Assembly: GCA_017510065.1 (NCBI GenBank)
Contig: JAFWOB010000220.1
Coordinates: 1 to 56,046 of the forward strand
Reading direction: 5' to 3'
Source: Parasporobacterium sp.
GTDB lineage: Bacteria > Bacillota > Clostridia > Lachnospirales > Lachnospiraceae
DNA length: 56,046 bases
Shown: positions 35,330 through 43,866 of the stretch, piece after piece
How the letters are laid out: each line of letters begins with the position of its first letter
How positions within the stretch are numbered: the stretch's first letter is position 1
Translations under genes and position numbers: made by a program
The notes under the pieces: generated by a model
What the model saw: only the letters and a program-made list of their open reading frames with translations
Told to the model about the DNA's origin: nothing
Database searches by the model: none

Positions 35330-37090
35330 ATGGGCAAGACAATAGGGATCGATCTGGGAACAACAAACAGTTGCGCGGCTGTGGTAGAAAACGGCCAGCC
35401 GGTGATCATACCGAATGAAAAGGGGAACCGTACCACGCCCAGCATTGTGGCGTTTACCCGGTCGGGAGAGCAGCTGGTCGGAGAAGCTGCCCAGCGGCAG
35501 GCTGCCGTAAACAGCGACAGAACCGTCAGCTCCATCAAAAGACAAATGGGGACGAACTGGTCCAAAACCATAGACGGAAAGCGGTACACTCCTCAGGAGA
35601 TCAGTTCCATGATCCTGCGCAAACTGAAAAAGGATGCGGAAAATTACCTGGGAGAACCTGTGAACGATGCTGTGATCACAGTGCCGGCTTATTTTAATGA
35701 TGTACAGCGGCAGGCAACCAAGGATGCGGGGCGCATTGCCGGACTGAATGTGAAAAGGATCATCAACGAACCCACCAGTGCAGCTCTGGCATACGGCCTG
35801 AACAACGGTGCTGCCCAGAAGATCCTGGTGTACGATCTGGGAGGCGGCACGTTTGATGTTTCCATTATCGAGATCGGCGGTGATGTGATCGAGGTACTGG
35901 CGACAAACGGAGACAACCATCTGGGCGGCGACGATTTTGATGAGCGGATCGTTACTCATCTGCTGGGAATCATTAAAAAGCAGAGCAATGTGGATGTCAG
36001 AAAGGACATATCTGCCCTGCAGCGGCTCAGGGAGGCAGCAGAGCAGTGCAAAAAGGAACTTTCCGGGCTGGAAAGTGCCAGGATCTATCTGCCGTATCTG
36101 ACAATGACCAAAGGAGAACCGGTCAATTTTGAATACACCCTGACCAGGGCGGAATTCAATGAACTGACAAAAGATCTGGTGGACCGGACGGAAGTGCCGG
36201 TCAGAAATGCGCTGAACGATGCAGGGATTGCGGCTTCGGAACTGGGAAAAGTCATTCTGGTAGGCGGCTCCACCAGGATACCGGCTGTCCAGGCAAAGGT
36301 TCGAGCCCTTACAGGAAAGACACCGGAACGGAGCATTAACCCGGATGAATGTGTCGCCCAGGGAGCGGCCATGCAGGGAGATCTGCTGTCAGACGGAACG
36401 CTTCAGCTTTATAACGGAGGAACAGGGCTGCTTCTTCTGGATGTTACGCCGCTCAGCCTTTCCATAGAGACGGTGGGAGGCGTGGCAACCAGGCTGGTGG
36501 AGAGAAACAGTACGCTGCCGGTTCATTATTCCCAGGTCTTTACCACAGCTGCCCCTTATCAGAGAAGTGTAGATATCAACGTGCTTCAGGGAGAACGTCC
36601 CATGGCACGGGACAACAAATCCATCGGCAGATTCCGGCTGAACGGGATCAAGGGCGCTCCGGCAGGTGTTCCGCAGATCGAAGTGACATTTGATATTGAT
36701 GTAAACGGAATCCTGAAAGTATCTGCCAGGGATCTGGATACTGGCAGAGAACAGTCGATCACCATCGATGACAATGAGCGAATGTCCGATGCCCAGATCG
36801 AACAGGCAATCCGGGATGCGCAGCAGTATGCGGCCCAGGACGGAATCCGCAGGGAAGCGGTGGAAGTGAACAACGAAGCCGGCCGGTTGATCAACGAAGT
36901 GCAGCAAAAGCTCCAGGCACAGAAGAAAGATATCAGCAAAGAGGATCGGAATTTCCTCCGCAATGACATCGCTTCGCTGCAAAAGGCCATGTCCCGGAAC
37001 AACCCGGCTAAGGCAACACAGGCTGATCTGCAGGAAGCAAAGACTGCCCTGGATAACCTGAAGCAGAGCAGCACCCGGATCCTGGGATGA
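35330..37090 (+). CDS. DnaK-type Hsp70 chaperone, probably an additional copy
   Basis: The product is 586 residues. The ATPase domain has TIGIDLGTTNSCAAVVENG at the start, VYDLGGGTFDVSIIEIGGD near 168 and VILVGGSTRIPAVQ near 305. The substrate-binding domain is intact (LLLDVTPLSLSIETVGG; KGAPAGVPQIEVTFDID). The C-terminal lid is shorter than in canonical DnaK, and the protein ends STRILG. It is not flanked by hrcA, grpE or dnaJ, but by an S41 protease, which suggests a dedicated second Hsp70 rather than the housekeeping DnaK. Start at ATG 35330. Confidence 0.92.
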   Translation: MGKTIGIDLGTTNSCAAVVENGQPVIIPNEKGNRTTPSIVAFTRSGEQLVGEAAQRQAAVNSDRTVSSIKRQMGTNWSKTIDGKRYTPQEISSMILRKLKKDAENYLGEPVNDAVITVPAYFNDVQRQATKDAGRIAGLNVKRIINEPTSAALAYGLNNGAAQKILVYDLGGGTFDVSIIEIGGDVIEVLATNGDNHLGGDDFDERIVTHLLGIIKKQSNVDVRKDISALQRLREAAEQCKKELSGLESARIYLPYLTMTKGEPVNFEYTLTRAEFNELTKDLVDRTEVPVRNALNDAGIAASELGKVILVGGSTRIPAVQAKVRALTGKTPERSINPDECVAQGAAMQGDLLSDGTLQLYNGGTGLLLLDVTPLSLSIETVGGVATRLVERNSTLPVHYSQVFTTAAPYQRSVDINVLQGERPMARDNKSIGRFRLNGIKGAPAGVPQIEVTFDIDVNGILKVSARDLDTGREQSITIDDNERMSDAQIEQAIRDAQQYAAQDGIRREAVEVNNEAGRLINEVQQKLQAQKKDISKEDRNFLRNDIASLQKAMSRNNPAKATQADLQEAKTALDNLKQSSTRILG

Positions 37091-37132
37091 TCATTGTCTT
37101 GCCGTTAAGCGGCGTTTCTGAAATAGTGATAT

Positions 37133-37187
37133 AAAAAAGAGGCTTGTTTTGGAAAAAAACATTTTTTCTAAAACAAGCCTCTTTTTT
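37133..37187. terminator. Bidirectional terminator between hsp70 and trmO
   Basis: An 18-bp perfect stem, 37133-37150 with 37170-37187, begins with A6 and ends with T6, so it works in both directions. It serves the two convergent transcripts and touches the trmO stop codon. Confidence 0.93.
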
Positions 37188-37924
37188 CATTTGACCCTAA
37201 TGAAGGAACCGGGATCAGTATACGGCAGGATCTCAAAGACTGTCAGTACATTGTCTTCCACAGTGAAGCGGATATCAAAGTCTGCAAAGTGAAGGCCGTA
37301 GACATATCCGGGCTGCTTTTCGTAGGAACCTCTGGGATCCTGCTGCAGGATCTGAAGAACGGCGCTGCGTTTTTCCGGTGGGATCCTTTCCAGGAGATGT
37401 TCCGGGAAAATGACCTGAATAGATTTTGCCTCACTGACGGCAAAGCCGCCGGAAGCTTCCGGATGGCAGTCTGCATAGGGAACATAAGGTTTGATGTCAT
37501 AGATCGGGGTGCCGTCCAGAAGATCGGCTCCGCCTACTGTCAGCACGGGAGCCTCTTCACAGGCAAGATCGATGTCAAGAAGCCTTACACAGGAAAGTCC
37601 CAGGGAATTGGGACGGTAAGGAGATCTGGTGGCAAAGACACCTGCCCGGATCTTCCCGCCCAGCCTGGGAGGCGTAACCAGAGGAGACCATCGGACAGGA
37701 TCTTCTGACATGTCGATGCCGGTTTTGGAAAATCCCCAGATCAGCCAGAGATGGCTGAAAACGTCCATCCCTTTGACCGCTTCCTTTTTCCGGAAGGCTT
37801 CTTCAAATACGATCCTGGCCGTCAGATCCGGTGCCAGTCCGGCCTGTCTGGGAATACCGAAACGTTCCCGGAGATCTGACCGGATATGAGCAATGGGCCT
37901 TATCGTATAAGCAGGGTTATGCAT
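37187..37924 (-). CDS. trmO: tRNA (t6A37)-N6-methyltransferase TrmO
   Basis: TrmO (TsaA/YaeB family) methylates the t6A base at position 37 of tRNA-Thr. The product is 245 residues. The conserved beta-barrel core includes RPIAHIRSDLRERFGIPRQ, VFSHLWLIWGFS, and the hallmark GVFATRSPYRPNSLGLSCVR, followed by DLLDGTPIYDIKPYVPYAD. ATG at 37924 has AGGAGG 7 bases upstream, preferred over an earlier in-frame start. Its start overlaps the end of the upstream acyltransferase gene by 8 bp. Confidence 0.95.
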   Translation of the reverse strand: MHNPAYTIRPIAHIRSDLRERFGIPRQAGLAPDLTARIVFEEAFRKKEAVKGMDVFSHLWLIWGFSKTGIDMSEDPVRWSPLVTPPRLGGKIRAGVFATRSPYRPNSLGLSCVRLLDIDLACEEAPVLTVGGADLLDGTPIYDIKPYVPYADCHPEASGGFAVSEAKSIQVIFPEHLLERIPPEKRSAVLQILQQDPRGSYEKQPGYVYGLHFADFDIRFTVEDNVLTVFEILPYTDPGSFIRVK

Positions 37925-39122
37925 GATCGTTCCTCCTGTTTTTTCCAAAACGTCTGATCCTGCTTTTTCCCAGATCGATCAGTTTCGCAAGTCCCAGAGA
38001 GACTGCCATTCCGGCTAGAAAATAAAGGACCAGGACACGGGGATTATCCTGTGAACAGCGGTAGAAAAACAGGTCGTCAAAAAAACGTGCCCGATCAAAA
38101 TCAGTCAGGAACGCAGCGGGCGTTCCCAGCGAATAGATCAGATAAAACAGGCAGTTCAGCAGGAAGAAACCGAAGATATGGAAAGACATGATGTATTTGG
38201 TATTTTTCCCGGTGAAAACAAGCAGTCTGCTTTTGTGGGGGATCGAAGCGATCAGGCGGGAGATCCGGAGCCACAGCAGTATACCGGTGGTCCCGCAGCA
38301 GTAGTACAGAAAACCGATCTTTCCGAAGCTGCTGAGGTCAAACAGGCCGGGAGACAGACGGGAGTTCCTGGAATACAGGATCAAGAGGAACTGCACGATC
38401 CCAAGGATTAGAAAATACCAGACTCCGGGCAATGTATCCAGACGTTCCAGATAATGCCGGTAAAGGAAACCGACCTGCAGGAAAAAGAGCATCACAACGG
38501 AGCGGAGCAGCACAACCACTGTTACACCCGGTTCATAAACGGAACGGATGTAAAAGGCTGCCGATGACATGGCCAGGATCAGGATGAGAAACAATACTTC
38601 TTTCAGAAGAGTATCTTTAAACAGACGATCCAGAACTGCCCGCAGCAGATAATAATATACTTCTGCCAGAAATAGAGCCGGCAGGAACCAGGTGGCAAAG
38701 GAAAATGTCGTTGGCTGGGTTTCTGCCAGGGGCATCAGCAGATAGTCTTTAATCGTGTAGTTGATCCTGGAAAAACCAAATCCTGCGATCAGGAAATCAA
38801 ACAGGATAAACAATCCGTTGATCACATAGAAGGGAAGGAGAAGGCTCTTTAATTTCTTCCCCAGAAATCTTCCGAAAGATTTGAAAAACAAATCTTTTTC
38901 AGGCTGACGGAAAAAATAACCGCTGACAAACAAAAAGAGGGGCATATGAAAGGAATAATAGGGAAACCATCCGTAAAATGTTCCGGAAGCAGATAAATCG
39001 TTTCGCAGATGTCCGAGCAGGACAAAACAGATTCCGATCACCGAGAGGATGCACATCTGGTAATGGAAAGAGTCGTGTGTTTCTGCATTGTTTATTTGTT
39101 TTGTCTGCATTTTATCTCTCAT
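37917..39122 (-). CDS. Acyltransferase 3 family membrane protein
   Basis: This is an integral membrane O-acyltransferase of the type that acetylates or acylates cell-surface polymers. The product is about 401 residues with roughly ten hydrophobic segments. The family hallmark is near the N-terminus: ICFVLLGHLRNDL (catalytic-type His) and SFHMPLFLFVSGYFF. The start is uncertain: ATG 39122 is 16 bases from its AAAGGAGG, longer than usual, and ATG 39110 is also in frame. It is divergent from the teichoic-acid-like pair at 39237, so a role in the same polymer is plausible but inferred. Confidence 0.88.
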   Translation of the reverse strand: MRDKMQTKQINNAETHDSFHYQMCILSVIGICFVLLGHLRNDLSASGTFYGWFPYYSFHMPLFLFVSGYFFRQPEKDLFFKSFGRFLGKKLKSLLLPFYVINGLFILFDFLIAGFGFSRINYTIKDYLLMPLAETQPTTFSFATWFLPALFLAEVYYYLLRAVLDRLFKDTLLKEVLFLILILAMSSAAFYIRSVYEPGVTVVVLLRSVVMLFFLQVGFLYRHYLERLDTLPGVWYFLILGIVQFLLILYSRNSRLSPGLFDLSSFGKIGFLYYCCGTTGILLWLRISRLIASIPHKSRLLVFTGKNTKYIMSFHIFGFFLLNCLFYLIYSLGTPAAFLTDFDRARFFDDLFFYRCSQDNPRVLVLYFLAGMAVSLGLAKLIDLGKSRIRRFGKNRRNDHA

Positions 39123-39149
39123 AAACGTGTCCTGTTTTCCTCCTTTGCT

Positions 39150-39178
39150 ATCATAACAAATAACAATTTGAACTTCAA
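39150..39178 (-). promoter_or_regulatory. Promoter of the acyltransferase-trmO unit
   Basis: On the minus strand TTGAAG (+ 39173-39178) and TATGAT (+ 39150-39155) are 17 bp apart. Its -35 shares a base with the -35 of the divergent plus-strand promoter. Confidence 0.6.
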
Positions 39179-39195
39179 TGAAGGTATGTTATAAT
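39168..39195 (+). promoter_or_regulatory. Promoter of the glycerophosphotransferase-like operon
   Basis: TTGAAC at 39168-39173 and an extended -10, TGT-TATAAT with TATAAT at 39190-39195, are 16 bp apart; the start codon is 41 bp further on. Confidence 0.7.
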
Positions 39196-39236
39196 AAACA
39201 TTCACGAAAACAATCAATGTTGGAGAATACCATCCT

Positions 39237-40523
39237 ATGAATTATCTGGCTTATATAGATCCGGGTACAGGATCCATGATGTTCACGATCATAATCGGCA
39301 TTGTGACAACCCTGTTTTTTGCGCTCCGAGGACTGATGATCAGGTTTAAATTCGGTTTTCATAAAGGAAGCGCCAAAGGCAGCAAAAAGAAACTTCCAAT
39401 CGTGATCTTTACGGACAGCAAGAGATATTGGAATGTGTTTAAACCGATCTGCGATGAGATGGAGAGGCGGGGAATCGACGGGGAATACTGGACCGCTTCT
39501 CCGGATGATCCGGCCCTGAAGGAGCAGTATCAGCATATCAGATGCCAGTTTATCGGGGAAGGCAACCGGGCGTTCGCTAAGCTGAATGTTATGAACGCCC
39601 ATATCTGTCTGGCAACTACCCCGGGTCTTGATGTGATCCAATGGAAACGATCCAAGAATACCGAGTATTATGCCCATACATCCCATGCTCTTGATGACGG
39701 GACCATGTATCGTATGTTTGCCCTTGATTTCTATGACTGCCTTCTGGTATCCGGGGAGAATATGGTGGAACCGGTCCGGGAACTGGAGAGGATCCGGGAA
39801 CTTCCTGCAAAGGATATTGTCGTGACCGGCGTGACATACATGGATGAACTGAAGTTCCGCTGGGACGCCCTGCAGAAAGAAAAGGAAGAAAAGGCAAAAG
39901 AACGCCTGGAACAGGGACTTCCGGCGGAAGAACCCCATGAAACCACGATCCTGTGTGCTCCTTCCTGGGGACCGAACAGCATTTTCAACCGTTATGGCGA
40001 AAAATTCCTGAAAGCGCTTGTGGATACCGGCTATCACATTGTGATCCGTCCCCATCCCCAGACCCCGATCTCTGATCCGGAACTGCTGAAAGATCTGCAG
40101 AAGAAATTCCCGGCAAATGATCAGGTCGAATGGAATTATGATAATGACAACTTTGAGGTCCTTAGCAGATCCGATCTTCTGATCTCGGATTTTTCCGGTA
40201 TCACATGGGATTTCTGCTATGTGTTTGACCGTCCGCATATTTATGCGGATACACATTTTGAACTGGAACTTTTGGATGCCGACTGGCTGGACCGTACGCC
40301 GTGGATCCTGGAAACCCTGGGAAAGATCGGAAGACAGCTCCGGGAAGAAGATTTTCCGCATATGAAACAGATCATTGAAGATGTTCTGTCAGATGAAAGC
40401 TATAAAAGGCAGCGCGAGATCACCCGTGATGAGAGCTGGGCGTATCGTGGAGAGGCTACTGTCCGGACCGTCGATTTTCTGGAGCAGAAGCTGAAGGAAC
40501 TTCAAGAGAGCGGGGAGGCATAA
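39237..40523 (+). CDS. CDP-glycerol glycerophosphotransferase (TagB/TagF-like) protein
   Basis: Proteins of this family transfer glycerol phosphate from CDP-glycerol to teichoic-acid-type polymers at the inner face of the membrane. The product is 428 residues. An N-terminal membrane helix (FTIIIGIVTTLFFALRGLMI) anchors it. The catalytic GT-B-like domain shows YYAHTSHALDDGTMYRMFAL, IVIRPHPQTPISDPELL and the family signature SDLLISDFSGITWDFCYVFD. The donor cannot be proven from the sequence. Start at ATG 39237 after TTGGAGAA. The fusion protein gene begins 8 bp after its stop, so they form an operon. Confidence 0.88.
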   Translation: MNYLAYIDPGTGSMMFTIIIGIVTTLFFALRGLMIRFKFGFHKGSAKGSKKKLPIVIFTDSKRYWNVFKPICDEMERRGIDGEYWTASPDDPALKEQYQHIRCQFIGEGNRAFAKLNVMNAHICLATTPGLDVIQWKRSKNTEYYAHTSHALDDGTMYRMFALDFYDCLLVSGENMVEPVRELERIRELPAKDIVVTGVTYMDELKFRWDALQKEKEEKAKERLEQGLPAEEPHETTILCAPSWGPNSIFNRYGEKFLKALVDTGYHIVIRPHPQTPISDPELLKDLQKKFPANDQVEWNYDNDNFEVLSRSDLLISDFSGITWDFCYVFDRPHIYADTHFELELLDADWLDRTPWILETLGKIGRQLREEDFPHMKQIIEDVLSDESYKRQREITRDESWAYRGEATVRTVDFLEQKLKELQESGEA

Positions 40524-40531
40524 GGCGAAAT

Positions 40532-43261
40532 ATGATCGGAGATATTTTATACAACCTTTTTATCATGCCGCTGGAACTGATCTTTGAAGTCATTTTCTGG
40601 TTCCTGCGTTCCTATCCTGCCCTGGCGATCGTTGCCATCAGCATTGTCATGAATTTCCTGGCTCTGCCGCTGTACAAACGGGCGGATGCGATCCATGAAG
40701 AAGAGCGGGACAAAGTGGCTTCCATGGCGGACCGGGTAGCACGGATCAAAAAAGCTTTCAAGGGTGACGAACGTTATATGGTGCTGACCACTTATTATAA
40801 AGAGCAGCACTATAAGCCGATCTATGCCCTTAGAAGCACATTTTCCCTACTGCTGCAGGTACCTTTCTTTATGGCAGCCTATAATTTCCTGTCGAGGCCG
40901 GGTCTGCTGGACGGGCATTCCCTGTGGATCCTGAGTGATCTGGGAAAACCTGATCAGCTGCTGCAGTTCGGAACGTTTTCTGTCAATCTGCTTCCCATTA
41001 TCATGACATTGATCAACGTGGTGTCGTCCTATATCTATCTGCGGGGTTTCTCGCTCAGAGATAAGATCCAGACTTACGGCATCGCGGTTGTATTCCTGGT
41101 GCTTCTGTACAACAGTCCTTCGGGCCTTGTATTTTACTGGACCTTGAACCAGGTGTTCTCCGTATTGAAGAACATCTTCATGAAGCTGGTAAAGAGCAAA
41201 AAGGCGCACAATATTTTCTTTTCCGTCCTTGGCGCAGTACTCCTGATCGTTCTTATCTGTACGGGCCTTATGACGACGCCAAAGAAAGCGGTACTGGGCG
41301 TGGTACTGTTCCTGATCTGCCAGATCCCGCTTATTTCCAGCCTGGTAATGAGCCGTCATCCCGAGTCCCTGGAACACGTAAAACCTCTGAAGACCTCCTG
41401 CTTTGTGCTGGGCTGTGTTTTTATGTCCGTTCTGATGGGAATTGTCATTCCGATGTCGGTGATCAGCTCTTCGCCTACGGAATTTGCCACAGCAGCCACC
41501 AGTCCTTCGGTGCTGGTGATCAATAATTTCTGCATTTGTGCAGGGTTCTTTATCATCTGGCTTGGGATCTTCTATTATATGTCCAGTCCGTTCGTGAGGA
41601 ATCTTTTCACCTATGCGATCCTGGTCATTTCCGGAGTCTCCATTCTGGATTTCATGGTGTTTTCCAAGAAACTGGGCGTCATGTCTACTTATCTGGTGTA
41701 TGATGTGTTCCCGAGTTTCACCCGGGGTGAGAAGTGGATCAATCTTGTCTGCGTGATCGCCCTTGCTGCTGCACTGGTCCTGGCAATGAAATACCTGGGC
41801 CGGTTTGTGAACTACCTGTATCTGATCCTGATCCTGGGAAGCGTCGTTCTGGCAGGATTCAGTATCGTCAGCACCGCACAGACCCTTCGGGAAGCCCGCA
41901 GCAGTGAGCAGAAGTTCATGCAGCAGACCGAAGAGACGGACAGTGAGCGGGTCAGCAATAAACTGGAGAAGATCATTCCGCTGAGCAAAAAGGGTCACAA
42001 TGTGGTGATCCTGATGATGGACCGGGCGATCAGCGGTTATCTTCCTTATATTTTTAACGAAAAACCGGAGCTGGAAGAGAAGTTTGCGGGATTTACCTAT
42101 TATCCCAATATGCTGAGTTTCGGAGGACATACCAACCTGGGAGTCCCTGCTATTTTCGGCGGATATGAATATACACCGGCCAGTATGAATGCCAGACGGG
42201 AATTGTCTTTGCAGGAAAAACATGATGAGGCGCTTCTTCTGATGCCGACCCTGTTTTCTGAAGAAGGTTATGAGGTTACGGTCTGCGATCCTGCTTATGC
42301 GGGCTATTCTTTCTATCCGCCGGATCTTTCCATTTACGACGGTCTGGATCACGTGACTGCCCGCATTACATACGGAGCTTATTCCGACGAGCTGATGGCA
42401 GTCTTCAGCCCGACGATCCAGAAAACGCAGAGAAGGAACTTCTTCTTTTACAGCCTGATGAAATGTGTCCCGGTGCTGCTGCATAATACAGTCTATAACG
42501 GAGGAAACTATTACGCGGCAGAAACGGGCAATGTACTTTCCTGCAGTGATGAGTTCCTGTATTCCTATTCGGTGCTTTATGAGCTTCCGGAATTGACGGA
42601 TGTTCGGGATGAGGAGTTTGATACCCTTATGATGATGGATAATGATACTACCCATTCCAATACGATCCTGCAGACACCGGAATATGAACCTGTGGCAAAC
42701 CTTACCAGCAATATGTATGATCATCCCGAAAGGTTTACCCTGAACGGTGTGACGGTCGTCATGGATACCGAAACCCAGATCGGCCATTATCACTGTAATG
42801 TGGCAGGACTTCTCAAACTCGGGGATTGGATGGATTTCCTGAGGGAAAACGGTGTCTATGACAATACCAGGATCATCATAGTTTCCGATCATGGAAACGG
42901 ACTTGGACAGTTTGAAGATCTCCTGATCGATGATACATGGGATGCGCAGTGGCTGAATTCACTGCTGATGTACAAGGATTTCGATGAGCATGACGCGTTC
43001 AGGGTTTCAGATGAGTTTATGATGACAGCGGATGTGCCGATGCTGGCGATGAAAGGACTGATCAAGGATATGACCAATCCGTTTACCGGCAATCAGATTA
43101 CGGAAGATGTCAATAAGGAAGAACAGCCGGTGACTTCTTCCCACCACTGGAACATTAACAAGTATCATGGCAATACTTATGACACCTCCGATGGAGACTG
43201 GTGGATCGTGCATGGAAATGTTCATGACAGGAACTGCTGGGAGAAAGTAACAATAGACTGA
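40532..43261 (+). CDS. YidC/Oxa1-like domain fused to sulfatase/phosphotransferase-like ectodomain
   Basis: The product is 909 residues with three parts. Residues 1-225 follow the YidC/Oxa1 insertase fold: a first helix ending NFLALPLYKRAD, a charged cytoplasmic hairpin, then LRSTFSLLLQVPFFMAAY, LWILSDLGKPD and the signature SGLVFYWTLNQVFSVLKN. The groove Arg usual two residues before this LPL region is replaced by Asn41. Residues 225-460 add about seven membrane helices. Residues 485-909 form an alkaline-phosphatase-superfamily ectodomain, with metal-site Asp497 in NVVILMMDR, probable nucleophile Thr534 in GGHTNLGVPAIFGG and Asp786-His787 in IIIVSDHGNG. This resembles LtaS/EptA-type transferases. 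The gene follows a glycerophosphotransferase-like gene by 8 bp. Confidence 0.85.
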   Translation: MIGDILYNLFIMPLELIFEVIFWFLRSYPALAIVAISIVMNFLALPLYKRADAIHEEERDKVASMADRVARIKKAFKGDERYMVLTTYYKEQHYKPIYALRSTFSLLLQVPFFMAAYNFLSRPGLLDGHSLWILSDLGKPDQLLQFGTFSVNLLPIIMTLINVVSSYIYLRGFSLRDKIQTYGIAVVFLVLLYNSPSGLVFYWTLNQVFSVLKNIFMKLVKSKKAHNIFFSVLGAVLLIVLICTGLMTTPKKAVLGVVLFLICQIPLISSLVMSRHPESLEHVKPLKTSCFVLGCVFMSVLMGIVIPMSVISSSPTEFATAATSPSVLVINNFCICAGFFIIWLGIFYYMSSPFVRNLFTYAILVISGVSILDFMVFSKKLGVMSTYLVYDVFPSFTRGEKWINLVCVIALAAALVLAMKYLGRFVNYLYLILILGSVVLAGFSIVSTAQTLREARSSEQKFMQQTEETDSERVSNKLEKIIPLSKKGHNVVILMMDRAISGYLPYIFNEKPELEEKFAGFTYYPNMLSFGGHTNLGVPAIFGGYEYTPASMNARRELSLQEKHDEALLLMPTLFSEEGYEVTVCDPAYAGYSFYPPDLSIYDGLDHVTARITYGAYSDELMAVFSPTIQKTQRRNFFFYSLMKCVPVLLHNTVYNGGNYYAAETGNVLSCSDEFLYSYSVLYELPELTDVRDEEFDTLMMMDNDTTHSNTILQTPEYEPVANLTSNMYDHPERFTLNGVTVVMDTETQIGHYHCNVAGLLKLGDWMDFLRENGVYDNTRIIIVSDHGNGLGQFEDLLIDDTWDAQWLNSLLMYKDFDEHDAFRVSDEFMMTADVPMLAMKGLIKDMTNPFTGNQITEDVNKEEQPVTSSHHWNINKYHGNTYDTSDGDWWIVHGNVHDRNCWEKVTID

Positions 43262-43274
43262 AACGATGATATGT

Positions 43275-43306
43275 AAAAAGGCATGGCGGAACGCGATGCC
43301 TTTTTT
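43275..43306 (+). terminator. Terminator after the YidC-like fusion gene
   Basis: A 10-bp stem, aaaaaggcat at 43275-43284 with atgccttttt at 43296-43305, ends in a T-run; it lies 13 bp after the stop codon. Confidence 0.85.
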
Positions 43307-43341
43307 CCTGAAAAGATCGGCAAAGTAACGGAATCTGCGCC

Positions 43342-43370
43342 TTGACAATGCAGACCCCTTGCTTTACAAT
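43342..43370 (+). promoter_or_regulatory. Promoter of rpsT
   Basis: TTGACA at 43342-43347 and TACAAT at 43365-43370 are 17 bp apart. The transcript would carry an unusually long leader of about 185 nt. Confidence 0.75.
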
Positions 43371-43471
43371 GAATCCCGAGCCGCTCAGGGCACGTCCGCA
43401 GCCCGGTCCGGCAGATGGATCTGAGGATTCCAACACTCTCTCGGATGAATCAGAGCACTATTATTTTTAAA

Positions 43472-43541
43472 TAAGCCGTAAACGAGATGAAACGCAGTGT
43501 GCGAGGAAAGCATACTGGTTTCTTTTGTCGCTCTCGGCTTA
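43472..43541 (+). promoter_or_regulatory. Long hairpin in the rpsT leader
   Basis: Two arms of about 30 nt, 43472-43502 and 43510-43541, pair with few gaps (taagccg with cggctta at the base, gaaac with gtttc inside, and gcatactg with cagtgtgc near the tip) around the loop gaggaaa. It ends 9 bases before the GGAGG of rpsT, so it could control S20 translation. It does not match a leader class I can name. Confidence 0.6.
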
Positions 43542-43563
43542 CACCAATGTGGAGGACAAAAAA

Positions 43564-43827
43564 TTGGCAAACATTAAATCAGCAAAAAAAAGAGTAATCA
43601 CAAATCAGAAGAGAGCAGAAAGAAACAAAGCCATCCGCTCAAAGACCAAGACAGCTGTCAAGAAAGTTTATGCAGCGATCGAAGCAGGCGATAAGGCTCA
43701 GGCTCTCGAAGCGCTCAGACTGGCCACTGTGGAACTGGACAAGGCAGAAACCAAAGGCGTATACCACAAGAATATGACAGCCCGCAAGGTTTCCAGACTG
43801 GCGAAGGCAGTCAACAAGATGGCCTAA
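43564..43827 (+). CDS. rpsT: 30S ribosomal protein S20
   Basis: S20 binds 16S rRNA in the body of the small subunit. The product is 87 residues, basic and alpha-helical, with the classic opening MANIKSAKKRV and the C-terminal GVYHKNMTARKVSRLAKAVN. The start is TTG 43564 with GGAGG at 43551-43555, 8 bases upstream; no ATG fits. TTG starts for rpsT are known in other bacteria, where they contribute to autogenous control. The pyrophosphatase gene begins 39 bp downstream. Confidence 0.97.
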   Translation: MANIKSAKKRVITNQKRAERNKAIRSKTKTAVKKVYAAIEAGDKAQALEALRLATVELDKAETKGVYHKNMTARKVSRLAKAVNKMA

Positions 43828-43866
43828 TCTGACAAGGGGCACGTTTTACTTGGAAGGAGAGAAAAA

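Noticed and set aside
37289-37708. A 139-codon plus-strand open frame inside trmO
   Set aside because: It is antisense to conserved TrmO motifs and has no independent support.
40847-42892. A 681-codon minus-strand open frame opposite the YidC-like fusion gene
   Set aside because: It is antisense to conserved domains, very rich in His, Gln and Asp, with no recognisable motif or good ribosome site.
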